Assembly: GCF_024166365.1 (NCBI RefSeq)
Contig: NW_026060237.1
Coordinates: 2,418,001 to 2,482,000, forward strand
Reading direction: 5' to 3'
Source of the DNA: Elephas maximus indicus
Lineage: Eukaryota > Chordata > Mammalia > Proboscidea > Elephantidae
Length of the DNA stretch: 64,000 nt
How positions within the stretch are numbered: the stretch's first letter is position 1; each line of letters begins with the position of its first letter. The translations under genes were made by a program, and so were the position numbers. The notes beneath the pieces were generated by a model that was given only the letters and a program-made list of their open reading frames with translations, was not told the DNA's origin and did not search any database. Below are positions 1 to 9,480 of the stretch, piece by piece.

Positions 1-754
1 GTTTAAGGGGACTTCTAAGTCAATAGGCAAAGTAATTCTATTATGAAAACATTCTGCATCCCATTTTGAAATGTGGCATCTGAGGTCTTAAATGCTAACA
101 AGCGGCCATCTAAGATACATCAACTGGTCTCAACCCACCTGGAGCAAAGGAGAATGAAGAACACCAAGGTCACACGACAACTAAGAGCCAAGGAAACAGA
201 GAGGGCCACATGAACCAGAGACCTACATTAACCTGAGAACAGAAGAACTAGCTGGTGCCCGGCCACAATCGATGACTACCCTGACAGGGAGCACAATAGA
301 GAACCACCGAGGGAACAGGAGATCAGTGGGATGCAGACCCCAAATTCTCATAAAAAGACCATACTTAATGATCTGGATGTACCTAGAGGAATCCCGGCAG
401 TCATGGTCCCCAAACCTTCTGTTGGCACAGGACGGGAACCATCCCCGAAGACAATTCATCAGACATGAAAGGGACTGGACAGTGGGTAGGAGAGAGATGC
501 TGATGAAGAGTGAGCTAATTATATCAGGTGGACACTTGAGACTGTGTTGGCATCTCCTGTCTGGAGGGGGCGGGGAGGATAGAGAGAGTTGGAAGCTGGC
601 AAAATTGTCACGAAAGGAGAGACTGGAAGGGCTGACTCATTAGGGGGAGAGCAAGTGGGAGTAAGGAGTAAGATGTATATTAACTTATATGTCACAGACT
701 GACTTGATCTGTAAACGTTCACTTGAAGCTCAATAAAAGTTAATTAAAAAAAAA
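1..754 (+). mobile_element. L1 3' end (3' UTR and poly-A), cut by the window start
   Basis: This matches the 3' UTR of the L1 copy ending at 33868 almost base for base (compare 1-60 with 33123-33182) and ends in 'caataaaagt' followed by an A-rich tail at 741-754. It is non-coding 3' UTR, and the open frames across it are chance. It stops exactly where the left arm of the large inverted repeat begins, inside a SINE that is intact in the right arm. The insertion therefore probably postdates the arm duplication. Confidence 0.9.
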
Positions 755-905
755 AGTTGTTGGTTTGAACCTAGCCAGCAGCACTGTGGAATAAAGAGCT
801 GATGATCTACTCCCATGAAGATTACAGCCGGGGAACACCCCTGGGGCACTTCTGCTGTGTAACACGTGGGGTCAGAATTGACTCCACAGCACCCAGCAAT
901 ATCAA
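755..905 (+). mobile_element. AfroSINE-like SINE, 5' part replaced by L1
   Basis: Only the middle and tail of the SINE remain ('tttgaacctagccagcagca' to 'agaattgactccacagc'). The right-arm equivalent at 47590-47780 keeps its head region, which shows that the L1 at 1-754 interrupted this copy. Confidence 0.8.
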
Positions 906-1175
906 ACTACTTTCTGTCTCTATAAAATTGCCTATTCTGGACATTTCATATACGTGGAAACAGACCATATGTGGTATTCTGTGACTGCCTTCCTTCAGTC
1001 AATACAATGTTTTCAAGGTTCTTTTACACTGTGTATGTTTCAGTACTGTGATCTTTTTATGGCCAGGTAATACTCTCTTGTATGGCTAGACCACCTTTTG
1101 TTTATCCATTTATCCGCTGATGGATGTCTGTGTGGTTTCCCCTTCAACGATGTATTCTATTTATTAGAAATTAGT
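906..1175 (-). mobile_element. Old L1M-like fragment (ORF2 end / 3' UTR), antisense
   Basis: Read on the minus strand this resembles the end of placental L1 ORF2 and the following 3' UTR: 'tggccataaaaagatcacag', then 'gaaatgtccagaataggca'. The mirrored copy is on the plus strand at 47330-47585. It is a relic and non-coding. Confidence 0.7.
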
Positions 1176-1187
1176 CTTTGTTGACTT

Positions 1188-1372
1188 TGAAACCCTGGTG
1201 GCACAGTGGTTAAGCACTCAGCTGCTAACCAAAAGGTCTGCGGTTCAAAACCATCAGCAGCTCCATGAGATGAAGATGCGACAGCCTGCTTCCTTAAAGA
1301 TTTACAGCCTTGGAAACCCCATGGGATCAGTATGAGTCAGAATTGACTCCATGGCAGCCTGTTTGTTTGTTT
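1188..1372 (+). mobile_element. AfroSINE-like SINE
   Basis: Head 'gaaaccctggtggcacagtg', then 'gctgctaaccaaaaggt', tail 'cagaattgactccatggcag' and a (tttg)n end. The mirrored copy is at 47120-47305. Confidence 0.88.
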
Positions 1373-1397
1373 GTTTGAATTTGGGCTAACTTGAATC

Positions 1398-1606
1398 GAG
1401 GAGTCCCTGAATGGTTCAAAATCTTGGGGCTGCTATCCAAGAGGTTGGAGGTTCAAGTCCATCCAGGGGCACCTCAGAAGAAACGTCTGGTAATCTACTT
1501 CCAAAAAGTCAGCGATTGAAAACCCTACGGAGCACCGTTCTACTCAGACACACACACAGAGTGCCATGAGTTGGAATGGGCTCCACGGTAACTGGTTTGG
1601 ATTTTT
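1398..1606 (+). mobile_element. SINE, 'gagtccctgaatggttcaaa' subtype
   Basis: This second SINE subtype has a longer middle ('ctggtaatctacttccaaaa') and a (ca)n-like stretch before 'gccatgagttggaatgggct'. The mirrored copy is at 46895-47085. Confidence 0.85.
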
Positions 1607-2004
1607 ATCTGCTTTTAGTGCCATGGCTTTCAGCAGTCCCCAGGGCAAGCAACCCAGAGGGGCTTGGTGGGTCGAAGGCTTTCATGCAACAGAGTGAATT
1701 AAGGCCAAGTTCCCATCCATTGGGCCATCAGACTGCTTAGAATCTTCTCACTAAAGGAAGTCACCATCAGAGCCGTGAGAGATAGCGAGTTCTCTGGACG
1801 TGGGGCCGGTTAATGCCAAACTGGACCCCCGGGGAAGAACTTGGGGAATGTCGCACCCAGAAGCCAACATCTGGGTAAAGTAGATGTTACAGAAGGCGAA
1901 AGTTAACAAAATATGCTGTTACACCTTCATGGATATTGACAAGAATGAAGGTAGGGGGTGGTTTTGAAAATTGCAGTGTGATTGACAATATAGAGAGATT
2001 ACGG
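1607..2004. other. Gene-free unique arm DNA
   Basis: No recognisable repeat, and no open frame with a recognisable product. It is conserved in the right arm at 46480-46895, so it is useful for measuring arm divergence. Confidence 0.6.
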
Positions 2005-2212
2005 TCGGTGGGTCGGTGGCTCAGCGCTTGGTTGCTAACCAAACATTTGGCAGCCTGAACCCACCAGGTGCTCCGTTGAAGAAAGACGTGGCAGTCTGCT
2101 TCCGTAAAGATGACAGCATTGGAAACCCTATGGAGCAGTTGTGCTCTGTCCTGTAGAGTCACTGTGAGTCAGAATTTACTCCCTGGCGATGGGTCCGGTT
2201 TGGTCTTTCATG
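2005..2212 (+). mobile_element. AfroSINE-like SINE
   Basis: The head is degraded ('gtgggtcggtggctcagcgc'), followed by 'ttggttgctaaccaaacatt' and a tail at 'gagtcagaatttactccctg'. The mirrored copy is at 46295-46480. Confidence 0.82.
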
Positions 2213-2324
2213 TCTCAAGAAAATAAAAGTTAATCCATTAAGTTCCTGAGTCTCACGGATAGAGGTATTAATGGTGGTTATAGCAAAATAACTCTCGGAA
2301 AAGCAACTCATTAATGAAGATGAC

Positions 2325-2536
2325 AGTTTTATTAGTGCAAGTAGTTAAGTGTTTGACTGTTCACCAAAAGGTTGATAGTTTGAACCCACCCAGTGACATC
2401 AAGGGGGAAAAGATCTGGTGATCTTCTCCTGTAAAGATTACAGCCTATAAAACCCTGTGGGGCAGTTCTCCTCCATCATATTCACAGTTCCTGTAAGTCG
2501 GGACCAACTTGATGGCACCTAAGAACAGCAAAAGTG
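2325..2536 (+). mobile_element. AfroSINE-like SINE, tail 'cacctaagaacagc'
   Basis: Diverged head 'gtgcaagtagttaagtgttt' and a clear tail near 'gggaccaacttgatggcacc'. The mirrored copy is at 45970-46170. Confidence 0.8.
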
Positions 2537-2539
2537 ATT

Positions 2540-3060
2540 TTTTTTTCTTTCAAAGTTCTCGATTGTTGAGCCTGGCAGTTCTCACCAATAGTTTCCAGGG
2601 ACCAATTTCTATTTTAAATCCCATCATCTGCCTGAATCTGTCTGCTAGATATTATGTTTTAATTTTACACCTGATTAATCAGAATTTGCCCTTATTTATT
2701 TTATCTCATTCCTTTTCATCAACATATCCTGGTTTATTGCAGCTTTTAGAATATCACTTGGTGCTTATCACTGTGTTCCTAACTGCGTATGAACTACAAA
2801 TGTAATCCTACATAAATGCCTGTTACCTGTTTCATTGGTTAATACAGCGCTTTTAAATTGATGGATCTAACCTAAAAAGCCAGGTGTTATTCCACAATGT
2901 TAATGTCATCATTAAAACTATTCTTAAACTCCTTTGGTAGAAATTCTTTTGAAAAGATAATATATAACCTACAAGAAGTAATCAGTCTTATAGGTTTAAA
3001 ATGTCTAGATTTTAACAAAGACAGTATTTCCCACTTTGCTAATACATGTCACACCTATCA
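2540..3060. other. Gene-free AT-rich arm DNA
   Basis: No repeat family recognised. The frames at 2509-2805 and 2897-3172 run across a SINE edge or unique DNA and resemble no protein I know. The mirrored sequence is at 45430-45960. Confidence 0.55.
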
Positions 3061-3067
3061 ACTGTAT

Positions 3068-3240
3068 GAAGTCCCTAGGTGGTACAAACGATTAACAAGC
3101 TCGGCTGCAACCCAGGAGGTTGGCGTCTACCCAGAGGTTCCTTGGAAGAAAGGCCTGGCGACCTACTTCTGAAAAATCAGCCATTGAACACCCTAGGGAG
3201 CACAGCTGTGCTCTGACACACGTGGGGGCGCCATGATTGA
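3068..3240 (+). mobile_element. SINE, 'gtccctaggtggtacaaacg' subtype
   Basis: It has 'aggaggttggcgtctaccca' and 'aaaaatcagccattgaacac', diagnostic of the longer subtype also seen at 1398. The last part of the tail is missing. The mirrored copy at 45265-45425 ends at the same place, so the truncation predates the arm duplication. Confidence 0.85.
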
Positions 3241-3721
3241 GGCTGTCTGAGTTAGACCAGAACTCACGGGCTCTGTCTGATATCCCAACTCACTTCCTAT
3301 TCTGTCTCACTGTGATGCCCACCTCATTCACAGGAGTTGACTCTTCATAAATTTAGTAATTTCCTGGGCTGAAAGCCACTGTCAGAGATTTAAAAACTAT
3401 ATCACGTCATTGAGACAGGAGAGAAAAATATGAGTTGTCTCTCAAAGCAATTTCAATGATATTAAAATGCAGAGACCAGATGGCAGAAGCAAAACACAGG
3501 GGATAGTTGACGGCTGGATGGGGAAATGTTGGTACTTACTAACTTTTACTAGTATTTTCCTCCTTTAGCGTCAGGACTTTTTCACTTGTCTCTCAATTGC
3601 CCATTAAAAAAAATTCAAACCTAGAGAAAAATAGAATAATACCATGAACACCTGTATGCCCTTCATGGAGATTCACTAATTATTAATATTTTCCCCTTTT
3701 TTTTTTCTCCTTTATTAGTTT
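3241..3721. other. Unique arm DNA with a short L1M-like patch
   Basis: 3241-3370 is unique and is the best stretch for comparing arms. About 3605-3690 ('aataccatgaacacctgtat') looks like an old placental L1 3' end. No gene is seen. Confidence 0.5.
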
Positions 3722-4070
3722 GTTGTACCTTAGTGCCTTGTATGCTGCTGTGATGCTGGAAGCAATGCCATGGGTGTTTCAAATACCAGCAGGGTCACCC
3801 ATGGTGGACAGGTTTCAGTGCAGCTGCTGGGCTAAGACTAGGGAGAAAGACCTGGCAACTTACTTCTGAATGTCAGCCAATGAAAAGCCTGTGGATCCCA
3901 ACAGAACACTGTCCTATACAGTACTGGATGATGAGCCCCTTGGGGTGGAAGCCAATCAGAATACACAGTGGCCACAGCAATGGACTCAAGCCGACCAACA
4001 ATCATGAAGATGGTGCAGTGTGCATAGGGTTGTCATGAGTCACAGCTGACTAGAGAGCAAGTAACAACAC
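3722..4070 (+). mobile_element. RTE-derived deletion element (5' head joined to 3' tail)
   Basis: The first part ('gctgctgtgatgctggaagc', 'accagcagggtcacccatgg') matches the 5' end of the RTE copies at 23880 and 42915. It then jumps to the RTE 3' end ('caatggactcaagccgacca', 'agatggtgcagtgtgcatag') and drops the whole coding region. It is a non-autonomous derivative. The mirrored copy is at 44478-44830. Confidence 0.75.
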
Positions 4071-4114
4071 GGAGGTTTGTTTGTGTTCTTTCTTTCTACC
4101 CATGCGCAAATACA

Positions 4115-4316
4115 CACACACACGTTGTTGTGAGTGCTGTCCAGAGCCTCTGACTCAATGCAATCCCATGTGACTTAGGAGAACTGCCGCATAGGGCTTC
4201 CTAGACTGTAGTCTTTACAACAGCAGATTGCCAGGTCTTTCTCACGCAGAGCCTCTTGTGTGGGTTCGGACTGCTAACCTTTCACTTAGCAGCCAAGGGC
4301 TTAACTATTCTACTAC
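4115..4316 (-). mobile_element. AfroSINE-like SINE, antisense
   Basis: Reverse-complement landmarks are 'gggcttcctagactgtagtc' and 'gctaacctttcacttagcag'. The mirrored copy is on the plus strand at 44235-44430. Confidence 0.82.
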
Positions 4317-4351
4317 CAGAACGCATATATTATATATACATAAATATATAT

Positions 4352-4672
4352 ATTTCGTTGTTGTTCTTGTTAGATTCTGTAGAGTTGATTCCAACTCAAA
4401 GGGACCCTATGTAGAGCCTAATGAAACACTGCCCAGTTCTGTGCCATCCTCACAATCATTGTTATGCTTGAGCCCATTGTTGCAGCCACTGTGTCAATCA
4501 ATCTCATTGAGGGGCTTCCTCTTTTTTGCTGCCCCCCTACTTTACCAAGCATGATGTCCTTCTCCAGGGACTAGTCCTTCCTTCCTGATAACATGTCCAA
4601 AGTAGTTGGGGCGAAGTCTCACCATCCTCTCTTCTAAGGAGCATTGTGGCTATACTTATTCCAAGACATGTA
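4352..4672 (-). mobile_element. RTE 3' end, antisense
   Basis: On the minus strand this is the RTE terminus: 'ggagaaggacatcatgcttg', 'ttgagcccattgttgcagcc' in complement, and an end at the 'gttgttgttctt' repeat. It is 5'-truncated to about 320 bp. The frame at 4228-4554 runs partly through it and is not a gene. Confidence 0.83.
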
Positions 4673-4745
4673 TATATGTGTGTGTGTGTGTGTATATATA
4701 TATGTACGTATATATATATATGTACGTATATACACATATATAGTG
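4670..4745. repeat. TG/TA microsatellite
   Basis: A (tg)n tract is followed by tatatgtacg-type repeats between the truncated RTE and the next SINE. The right arm has expanded AT-rich equivalents at 42656-42750 and 43820-43900. Confidence 0.9.
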
Positions 4746-4914
4746 GTATAGGAAACCCTGGTAGTGTAGAGGTTAACAGCTATGGCTGCTAACTAAGAGA
4801 TTGGAAATTCAAATGCACCAGACACTCCTTGGGAATCCTACCAGGCAGTTCTCCTCTGTCCTATACAGTCCCTAGGAGTCAGAACAGACTTGATGGCAAT
4901 GGGTTTTATATATA
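4746..4914 (+). mobile_element. AfroSINE-like SINE
   Basis: Head 'ggaaaccctggtagtgtaga', tail 'cagaacagacttgatggcaa'. The right arm has two mirrored copies, at 43655-43820 and 42500-42655, because that segment is tandemly duplicated there. Confidence 0.85.
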
Positions 4915-5460
4915 CTTTCAAATCATTTAAAAGTAATGCACCAAGACATGTTAAATGCTAAATCCTTCAGGGTGCATCTCCTCAAAGCAAAGACATTCTC
5001 CTACACAACCATAGTAAATTTATCACTGTCATGTCTAAGATATTTAAAAATTGACAGCAATAATATCCTCTAATGTAATGTCCCAAATTAAAAATTTTCT
5101 GTTGTGTCAAAATTGCCCTTTATAATTGTTTTTTATAAAAACTCCGGCTCTGTTAATGATTGTGCCTGTCTTTTGGTTGTCGTGTCTTTTCATTTCTCTT
5201 TTAATGTGAAGTTGTCCCTCTGCCTTTTGGGTTTGTTTGTTTCACAGATTTGACAAGTGTAAAGAGTTCATGCTGGTTATTGCATAGAGTGCCCTTCACC
5301 CTGAATTTGTTTAATGGCTTTCTCATGATTAGATTCCGTTTAAGCTTTTTGGAAAGGACATTACGTAGGTGATTTTGAACACATCATTTCAGAAGTCAGA
5401 TAATGTTACTTTCTGCCTTTGCTAATTGATTATTTTTAATCTACCCAAAGCAAACCCATT
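4915..5460 (-). mobile_element. Probable old L1 3' UTR relic
   Basis: The 'aattttctgttgtgtcaaaa' to 'tttctcatgattagattccg' region resembles old L1 3' UTRs seen in many placental genomes. The family call is by eye. The mirrored sequence on the right occurs once in full (41960-42490) and its inner part a second time (43415-43650). Confidence 0.45.
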
Positions 5461-5499
5461 GCCAAGGAATGTGTTCTGACTCAACAGGTATGTATATAT

Positions 5500-5715
5500 T
5501 CATAGAGCTCTGGTGGCACGATGGTTAAGTGCTCCACTGCTAACTGACAGGTTGGTGGTTAGAACCCATCCTGTGGCTCTGCTGGAGAAAGATCTGGGGA
5601 TCTGCTCCTGTAAAGATTAAAGATTACCGCCTAGAAAACCCTACAGGGCAGTTCTTCTCTGTCACATGGGATCACCCTGAGTCAACACGGACTAGATTCT
5701 GCCTAAGAATAACAA
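5500..5715 (+). mobile_element. AfroSINE-like SINE
   Basis: Head 'agagctctggtggcacgatg', middle 'aaagatctggggatctgctc', tail near 'gcctaagaataacaac'. The mirrored copy is at 41700-41910. Confidence 0.85.
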
Positions 5716-5764
5716 CATGTATATATTCACCACACGAAAAGGGATACTGGAAAAAGTAGGCTCC

Positions 5765-6150
5765 AATAAAACCACTTGTTCTTTTTTCCTTTTTTTATTG
5801 TGCTTTAGAAGAGTATTTATAGAACAACGTATCTTCTCATTAAACGATTAGTACACGTATTGTTTTGTGACATTGGTTACCGACCCCATGACATGTCAAC
5901 ACTCTCCCATTTTCGAACTTGGTTTCCCTATTGCCAGCTTTCCTGTCCCCTCCTGCCTTCTAGTCCTTGCCCCAGGGCTGGTGTGCCCCTTTAGTCTTGC
6001 TTTGTTTTATGGGCCTGTCCATTCTTTGGGTGAAGGGTGAACCTCAGGAGTGATTTCATTACTGAGCTGAAAGGGTATCTGGGGGCCCTACTCTTAGTGT
6101 TTCTCCAGCCTCTGTCAGGCTAGTAAATCTGGTCCTTTTTTTGAGCTAGA
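5765..6150 (-). mobile_element. L1 3' UTR fragment of a second L1 subfamily, antisense
   Basis: Begins with a T-rich tail ('ttcctttttttattgtgctt') and continues with a pyrimidine-rich 3' UTR ('ccagctttcctgtcccctcc'). This 3' UTR differs from that of the L1s ending at 754, 33868 and 54971. The mirrored copy is on the plus strand at 41270-41640. Confidence 0.7.
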
Positions 6151-6162
6151 ATTTTGTTTTAG

Positions 6163-6325
6163 CACTGATGGGGCAGTGGTTAAGGATTTGGCTGCCAACC
6201 AAAAAGTTGGTAGTTTGAATCCACCAGCTGCTCCTTGTAACCACCATCGGGCAGTTCTACTCGAACCTATAGCATTACTCTGTATCAGGGTCAACTCAAG
6301 GGCAATGGTTTTTTTTTTTCCTTTG
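6163..6325 (+). mobile_element. AfroSINE-like SINE
   Basis: 'tggggcagtggttaaggatt' to 'aactcaagggcaatgg' plus a T-run. It lies at the end of the L1 3' UTR fragment. The mirrored copy is at 41100-41260, where 'aagaagcagctggtggattc' is present in complement. Confidence 0.8.
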
Positions 6326-6552
6326 TATAGTATACCCCTTTGCTTTTTCTGTGTTATTTGATTTTTCCAGTGGAATTCTGGTAGTGCGATTTTTCATTCT
6401 TTGTTGGAGGTCACCTTCATTTTAAAATCAAATAATCAAAGAAGTTCTCAGTACTTTCGTTTTAATGAAAAATACTATTTGTTAAGTCACAAGATCAGAA
6501 TTAGCTTTTGATATTTAACCCATGGGTATTCATCTGTATCGACTATAAAAAA

Positions 6553-6750
6553 CAAGCAGTTGTCATGGTGTCAGATCTAACCTATGTGTGTCAGAGTAGA
6601 ACTGTGCTCCATAGGGTTTTCAATGGCTGATTTTTTCAGAAGTAGATCTCCAGGCCTTTCTTCCAAGGCACATGTGGGTGGACTCGAAATTCCAACCTTT
6701 AGGCTAGCAGCCAAGCATGTTGACTGTTTGCACCACCCAGGGACTCCCAT
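6553..6750 (-). mobile_element. SINE, longer subtype, antisense
   Basis: Landmarks in complement are 'gggttttcaatggctgattt', 'ccaggcctttcttccaaggc' and an end at 'caccacccagggactcc'. It is absent from the right arm. Confidence 0.85.
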
Positions 6751-6755
6751 ATATA

Positions 6756-6806
6756 TCCAAAAAACCAAACCTGTTGCCCTCGAGTCTATTCTGACTCATA
6801 TACCGT
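6756..6806 (-). mobile_element. SINE tail fragment, antisense
   Basis: A short piece, 'aaaccaaacctgttgccctc' to 'ctattctgactcatatacc', directly beside the previous SINE. Confidence 0.6.
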
Positions 6807-7165
6807 GTTATTAATGGCTGTACCTGTCCAGCTTTGAATCATTCCTGGAACCAAAACCCATCTTTGGCTGTGGGGGAAATGCATTCTTGTACTGTCTCTA
6901 AGCCTTTTGATTCCCACAGTTTGTCTCCACGGTGGACTTTTTTCAATGTATTTCGATTGGAATTTTTCATCATTTTAGTCTTTATGTTTGTGTACATAAG
7001 AATGTTTCATCAAGTAAGATAAAAATTCCTCCATGATCTGAAATGAAACTTTTTCATTTGCTGATTCAAAGATTTCAATGCTTCAGAATAGATTTCTTTA
7101 TTCCTATACCATTAGTAGTGAATGGTTTTGCACAAAAGTAAAATTTTCTATTGACTGAAATATAC
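6807..7165. other. Gene-free AT-rich DNA
   Basis: No repeat or gene recognised. A 62-codon frame at 6834-7022 has no recognisable motif. Confidence 0.5.
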
Positions 7166-7169
7166 CCTC

Positions 7170-7332
7170 TAAAACCAAAACCTACTGTCAAGTGGATTCT
7201 GACTCATAGCAGCCCTATAGGACAGAGTAAAACTGCTCCATAGGGTTTCCAAGGAGTGGCTGTAGGATTCGAACTGCTGACCCTTTGGTTAATAGCCATA
7301 GCTCTTAACGACTACACCACCAGGGTTTCCTT
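7170..7332 (-). mobile_element. AfroSINE-like SINE, antisense
   Basis: 'aaaaccaaaacctactgtca' to 'tacaccaccagggtttcc', including 'catagggtttccaaggagtg' in complement. Confidence 0.87.
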
Positions 7333-7337
7333 TAGAG

Positions 7338-7522
7338 ACTTTTTTTTTTTGGTCATGGAGTCAACTCCAAGTAGAACTGCATTGCATAGAGTTTTTAAAT
7401 GGCTGAGTTTTTGGAAGCATCTTGCCAGGCCTTTCTTCCAAGGTACCTCCGGGCAGACTCCAACCTCCAAACTTGATTAGCAGCAGATCATGTTAACCAT
7501 TTTGACCATCCCGGGACTCCTT
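7338..7522 (-). mobile_element. SINE, longer subtype, antisense
   Basis: After a T-run, 'ggtcatggagtcaactccaa' to 'gaccatcccgggactcct'. It is directly adjacent to the SINE ending at 7332. Confidence 0.83.
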
Positions 7523-7639
7523 AAAGTTCTTAAGGAAACATTCAGCTGTGTTTTTGATAATTTCTCCCAATATTATCTTTATCTAAAACAAAATTTGCTA
7601 TACTCTTAACATTCAAATCGGTGTATGCCTCCAACCTAA

Positions 7640-7851
7640 CCTCTGATTGCGCTCAACACAGACCTTGGATCCAGCCACTCTGACCGGTTTCCAGAACCTT
7701 CCATATGCTTTGGGTTTTCCGGCCCCCCCTATTTAATGCCTATGTTCCTTACACCCCACTCTTCATCTGTTACATGGAATCATCTAGGTATTGATGCCTC
7801 CCTATCTTTCACTGAGTGTCAGTTCAAATAGTGACACCTCCACAACCCACC
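7640..7851 (+). mobile_element. Probable L2 relic, split by an LTR
   Basis: 'ccttcactgag'-type text around 7800-7845 ('tcagttcaaatagtgacacc') resembles the L2 3' region. It appears to resume after the LTR at 8378-8400 ('cccagctgacagcctatctc'). The assignment is by eye. Confidence 0.45.
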
Positions 7852-8372
7852 TGTTATGGATGGAATTGTGTCCCCCCATAATGTGTGTCAACTTGGCTGG
7901 GCCATGATTCCCAGTTTTATGTCATTGCCCACCATTTTGTCATCTGATGTGATTTTTCTATGTGTTGTAAATCCCGCCTCTGTGATGGTAATGAGGTGGA
8001 ATAGGCGACAGTTACCTTAATGAAGCAGGACTCAATCTACAAGATTGGATTGTGTCTTTAGCCAATGTCTTTTGAGATATTAAAGAGAGAAATGAGCAGA
8101 GAGACATAGGGACCTCATACAACCGAGAAGGCAATGCCCAGGAGAAGAGCACATCGTTTGGACCTGAAGTTCTTGCATGGAGAAGCTCCTAGTCCAGGGA
8201 AAGTTTGATGACAAGGTCCTTCCTACAGAGAAGAGAAGAGAAAGCCTTGCCCTGGAGCTGGCACCATGAATTTGGACTTCTAGCCTACAAAAGTGTGAGA
8301 AAATAAATTTCTCTTTGTTAGATCCATCCACTTGTGGCATTTCTGTTACAGCAGTACTAGATGACTAAGGCA
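7852..8372 (+). mobile_element. Solo LTR, ERVL-MaLR-like, with target-site duplication
   Basis: The element runs from TG (7852, 'tgttatggatggaattgtgt') to CA (8372, 'agatgactaaggca'). It is flanked on both sides by CCACC (7847-7851 and 8373-8377), the 5-bp duplication expected of ERVL-type integration. The terminal 'gtggcatttctgttacagca' resembles MLT1/MST-type LTR ends. 'aataaatttctctttgttag' near 8303 may carry the polyadenylation signal. No internal retroviral sequence is present, so it is a recombined solo LTR. The frame at 8080-8340 (minus) is chance. Confidence 0.85.
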
Positions 8373-8397
8373 CCACCCAGCTGACAGCCTATCTCTT

Positions 8398-8490
8398 GTG
8401 CTTGGTATTTGTGTGTCTGTGTATGTGTGTGCAGTGTACATGTCCACCATATACGTGTGCACACACAGACATGCACACACACACACGTAT
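8398..8490. repeat. TG/CA microsatellite
   Basis: Imperfect 'gtgtgtctgtgtatgtgtgt' followed by an imperfect (ca)n stretch. Confidence 0.85.
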
Positions 8491-8507
8491 TTTCCTCTCT
8501 ACCTTGA

Positions 8508-8645
8508 AGGCATGTGGTATAGTGCAAGGCACGTGGATTCTGGAGTTAGGCAAACCTGACCTGAATCATGACTTTGTTACCATGTGGTTAACTACGACCT
8601 TCACCTCTTTTGCTTTCTCGTCTCTGTAACATTGGGTCTCTATAA
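8508..8645 (+). mobile_element. MIR SINE relic
   Basis: The order 'gtggtatagtgcaaggcacg', 'attctggagttaggcaaacc', 'atcatgactttgttaccatg' and 'gtggttaactacgaccttca' follows the MIR core (tagtggttaagagcacggac, then the gtgaccttgg region). Confidence 0.65.
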
Positions 8646-8651
8646 CTGACA

Positions 8652-8902
8652 TTAAGGGGGCAGTGTTGGGTCAGTGGTAGACTCCTCACCTTCCATGTGG
8701 GAGACTGGGGGTCCATTCCCAGCCAATGCACCTCATGTGCACCCACCACCCATCTGTCAGTGGAAGCTTGTATACTGCTGTGATCCTGAACAGGTTTCAG
8801 CGGAGCTTCTAGAGTGACTGACTAGTAAGAAAGGCCTGGCAATCTATTCTGAAAATCAGCCATTGAGAACCTTGTAGATCACAACAGTCTGACCTCCACC
8901 TA
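8652..8902 (+). mobile_element. Composite SINE: tRNA-Gly-like head plus RTE-derived body (5' half)
   Basis: Positions 8660-8735 resemble a tRNA-Gly gene: A-box-like 'ggtcagtggtagactcctca', 'ccttccatgtgggagactgg', and B-box-like 'gggtccattcccagccaatg'. The body (8780 on, 'gatcctgaacaggtttcagc') is RTE 5' sequence. An LTR at 8903-9383 splits the element and its RTE-derived tail resumes at 9384. The tRNA-like part has mismatches and an unpaired context, so it is not a tRNA gene. Confidence 0.75.
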
Positions 8903-9383
8903 TCTTAGTCATCTTGTGCTGCTATAACAGAAATAACACAAGGGAGTGGCTTTAACAAAGAGAGATTTTTTTTCTTCACGGTAATATAGGCTTAAAGTCC
9001 AAATTCACTGTGTCAGCTCCAGGGGAAAGCTTTCTCTCTCTGTGGGCCTTCTCATCAATCTTCCCCCAGACTACGAGCTTCTTGGTACAGGGACCTGGGT
9101 CCAAAGGATCTCTTCTGCTCTCAGCACTGCTTTTCTTGGTGGTATGTGGTCCCCCTGTCTGTCTGCTTGCTTCTCTCTTTCATATTGCAAGAAAGTGCCT
9201 CAAGACACAATCCAACCTTGTAGACTGAGTCCTGCCTCACCAACACAACTACCACCCATCTTCCCTCGTTAACATCATAGAGGCAGGATTTACAACACGT
9301 AGGAAAATCACAGAATACCTGGACTCATGGCCCAGCCCAATTGATACACACATTTTTGGGGGGACATAATTCAATCCATGACA
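8903..9383 (-). mobile_element. ERVL-MaLR-like LTR, antisense, inserted in the composite SINE
   Basis: On the minus strand it starts 'tgtcatggattgaattatgt' (9383 downwards) and ends with 'tgttatagcagcac'-type sequence near 8905. It is flanked by ccacc and ccaac, one mismatch from a 5-bp target duplication. The frames at 9010-9272 lie inside it and are not genes. Confidence 0.78.
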
Positions 9384-9478
9384 CCAACCAAGCGTTGGGA
9401 TGACACAGGATCAGGTGGTGTTTCCTTCCATTGTGCACGGGGTCACCATGAGTCTAGGCTAACTCCATAGCTGCTAAC
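9384..9478 (+). mobile_element. Composite SINE, 3' half
   Basis: 'gatgacacaggatcaggtgg', 'ccattgtgcacggggtcacc' and 'tccatagctgctaacaacag' are the RTE-derived tail that continues the element interrupted at 8902. Confidence 0.72.
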
Positions 9479-9480
9479 AA

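Larger units (their letters stand above)
755..6341 (+). repeat. Left arm of large inverted repeat, block 1
   Basis: This block is reverse-complementary to 41066-47733, in order, over unique DNA and shared SINEs. A direct comparison of 3241-3370 with the reverse complement of 45120-45250 gives about six mismatches in 130 bp. The outer end coincides with the L1 tail at 754, so the homology may have continued beyond the window. The inner end is at about 6341 (after 'gtatagtataccccttt'), where the right copy jumps to the sequence found at 13398 on the left. Confidence 0.9.

Noticed and set aside
8660..8735. A functional tRNA-Gly gene
   Set aside because: It is the head of a SINE continuing into RTE-derived sequence, with mismatched arms and a degraded B box.
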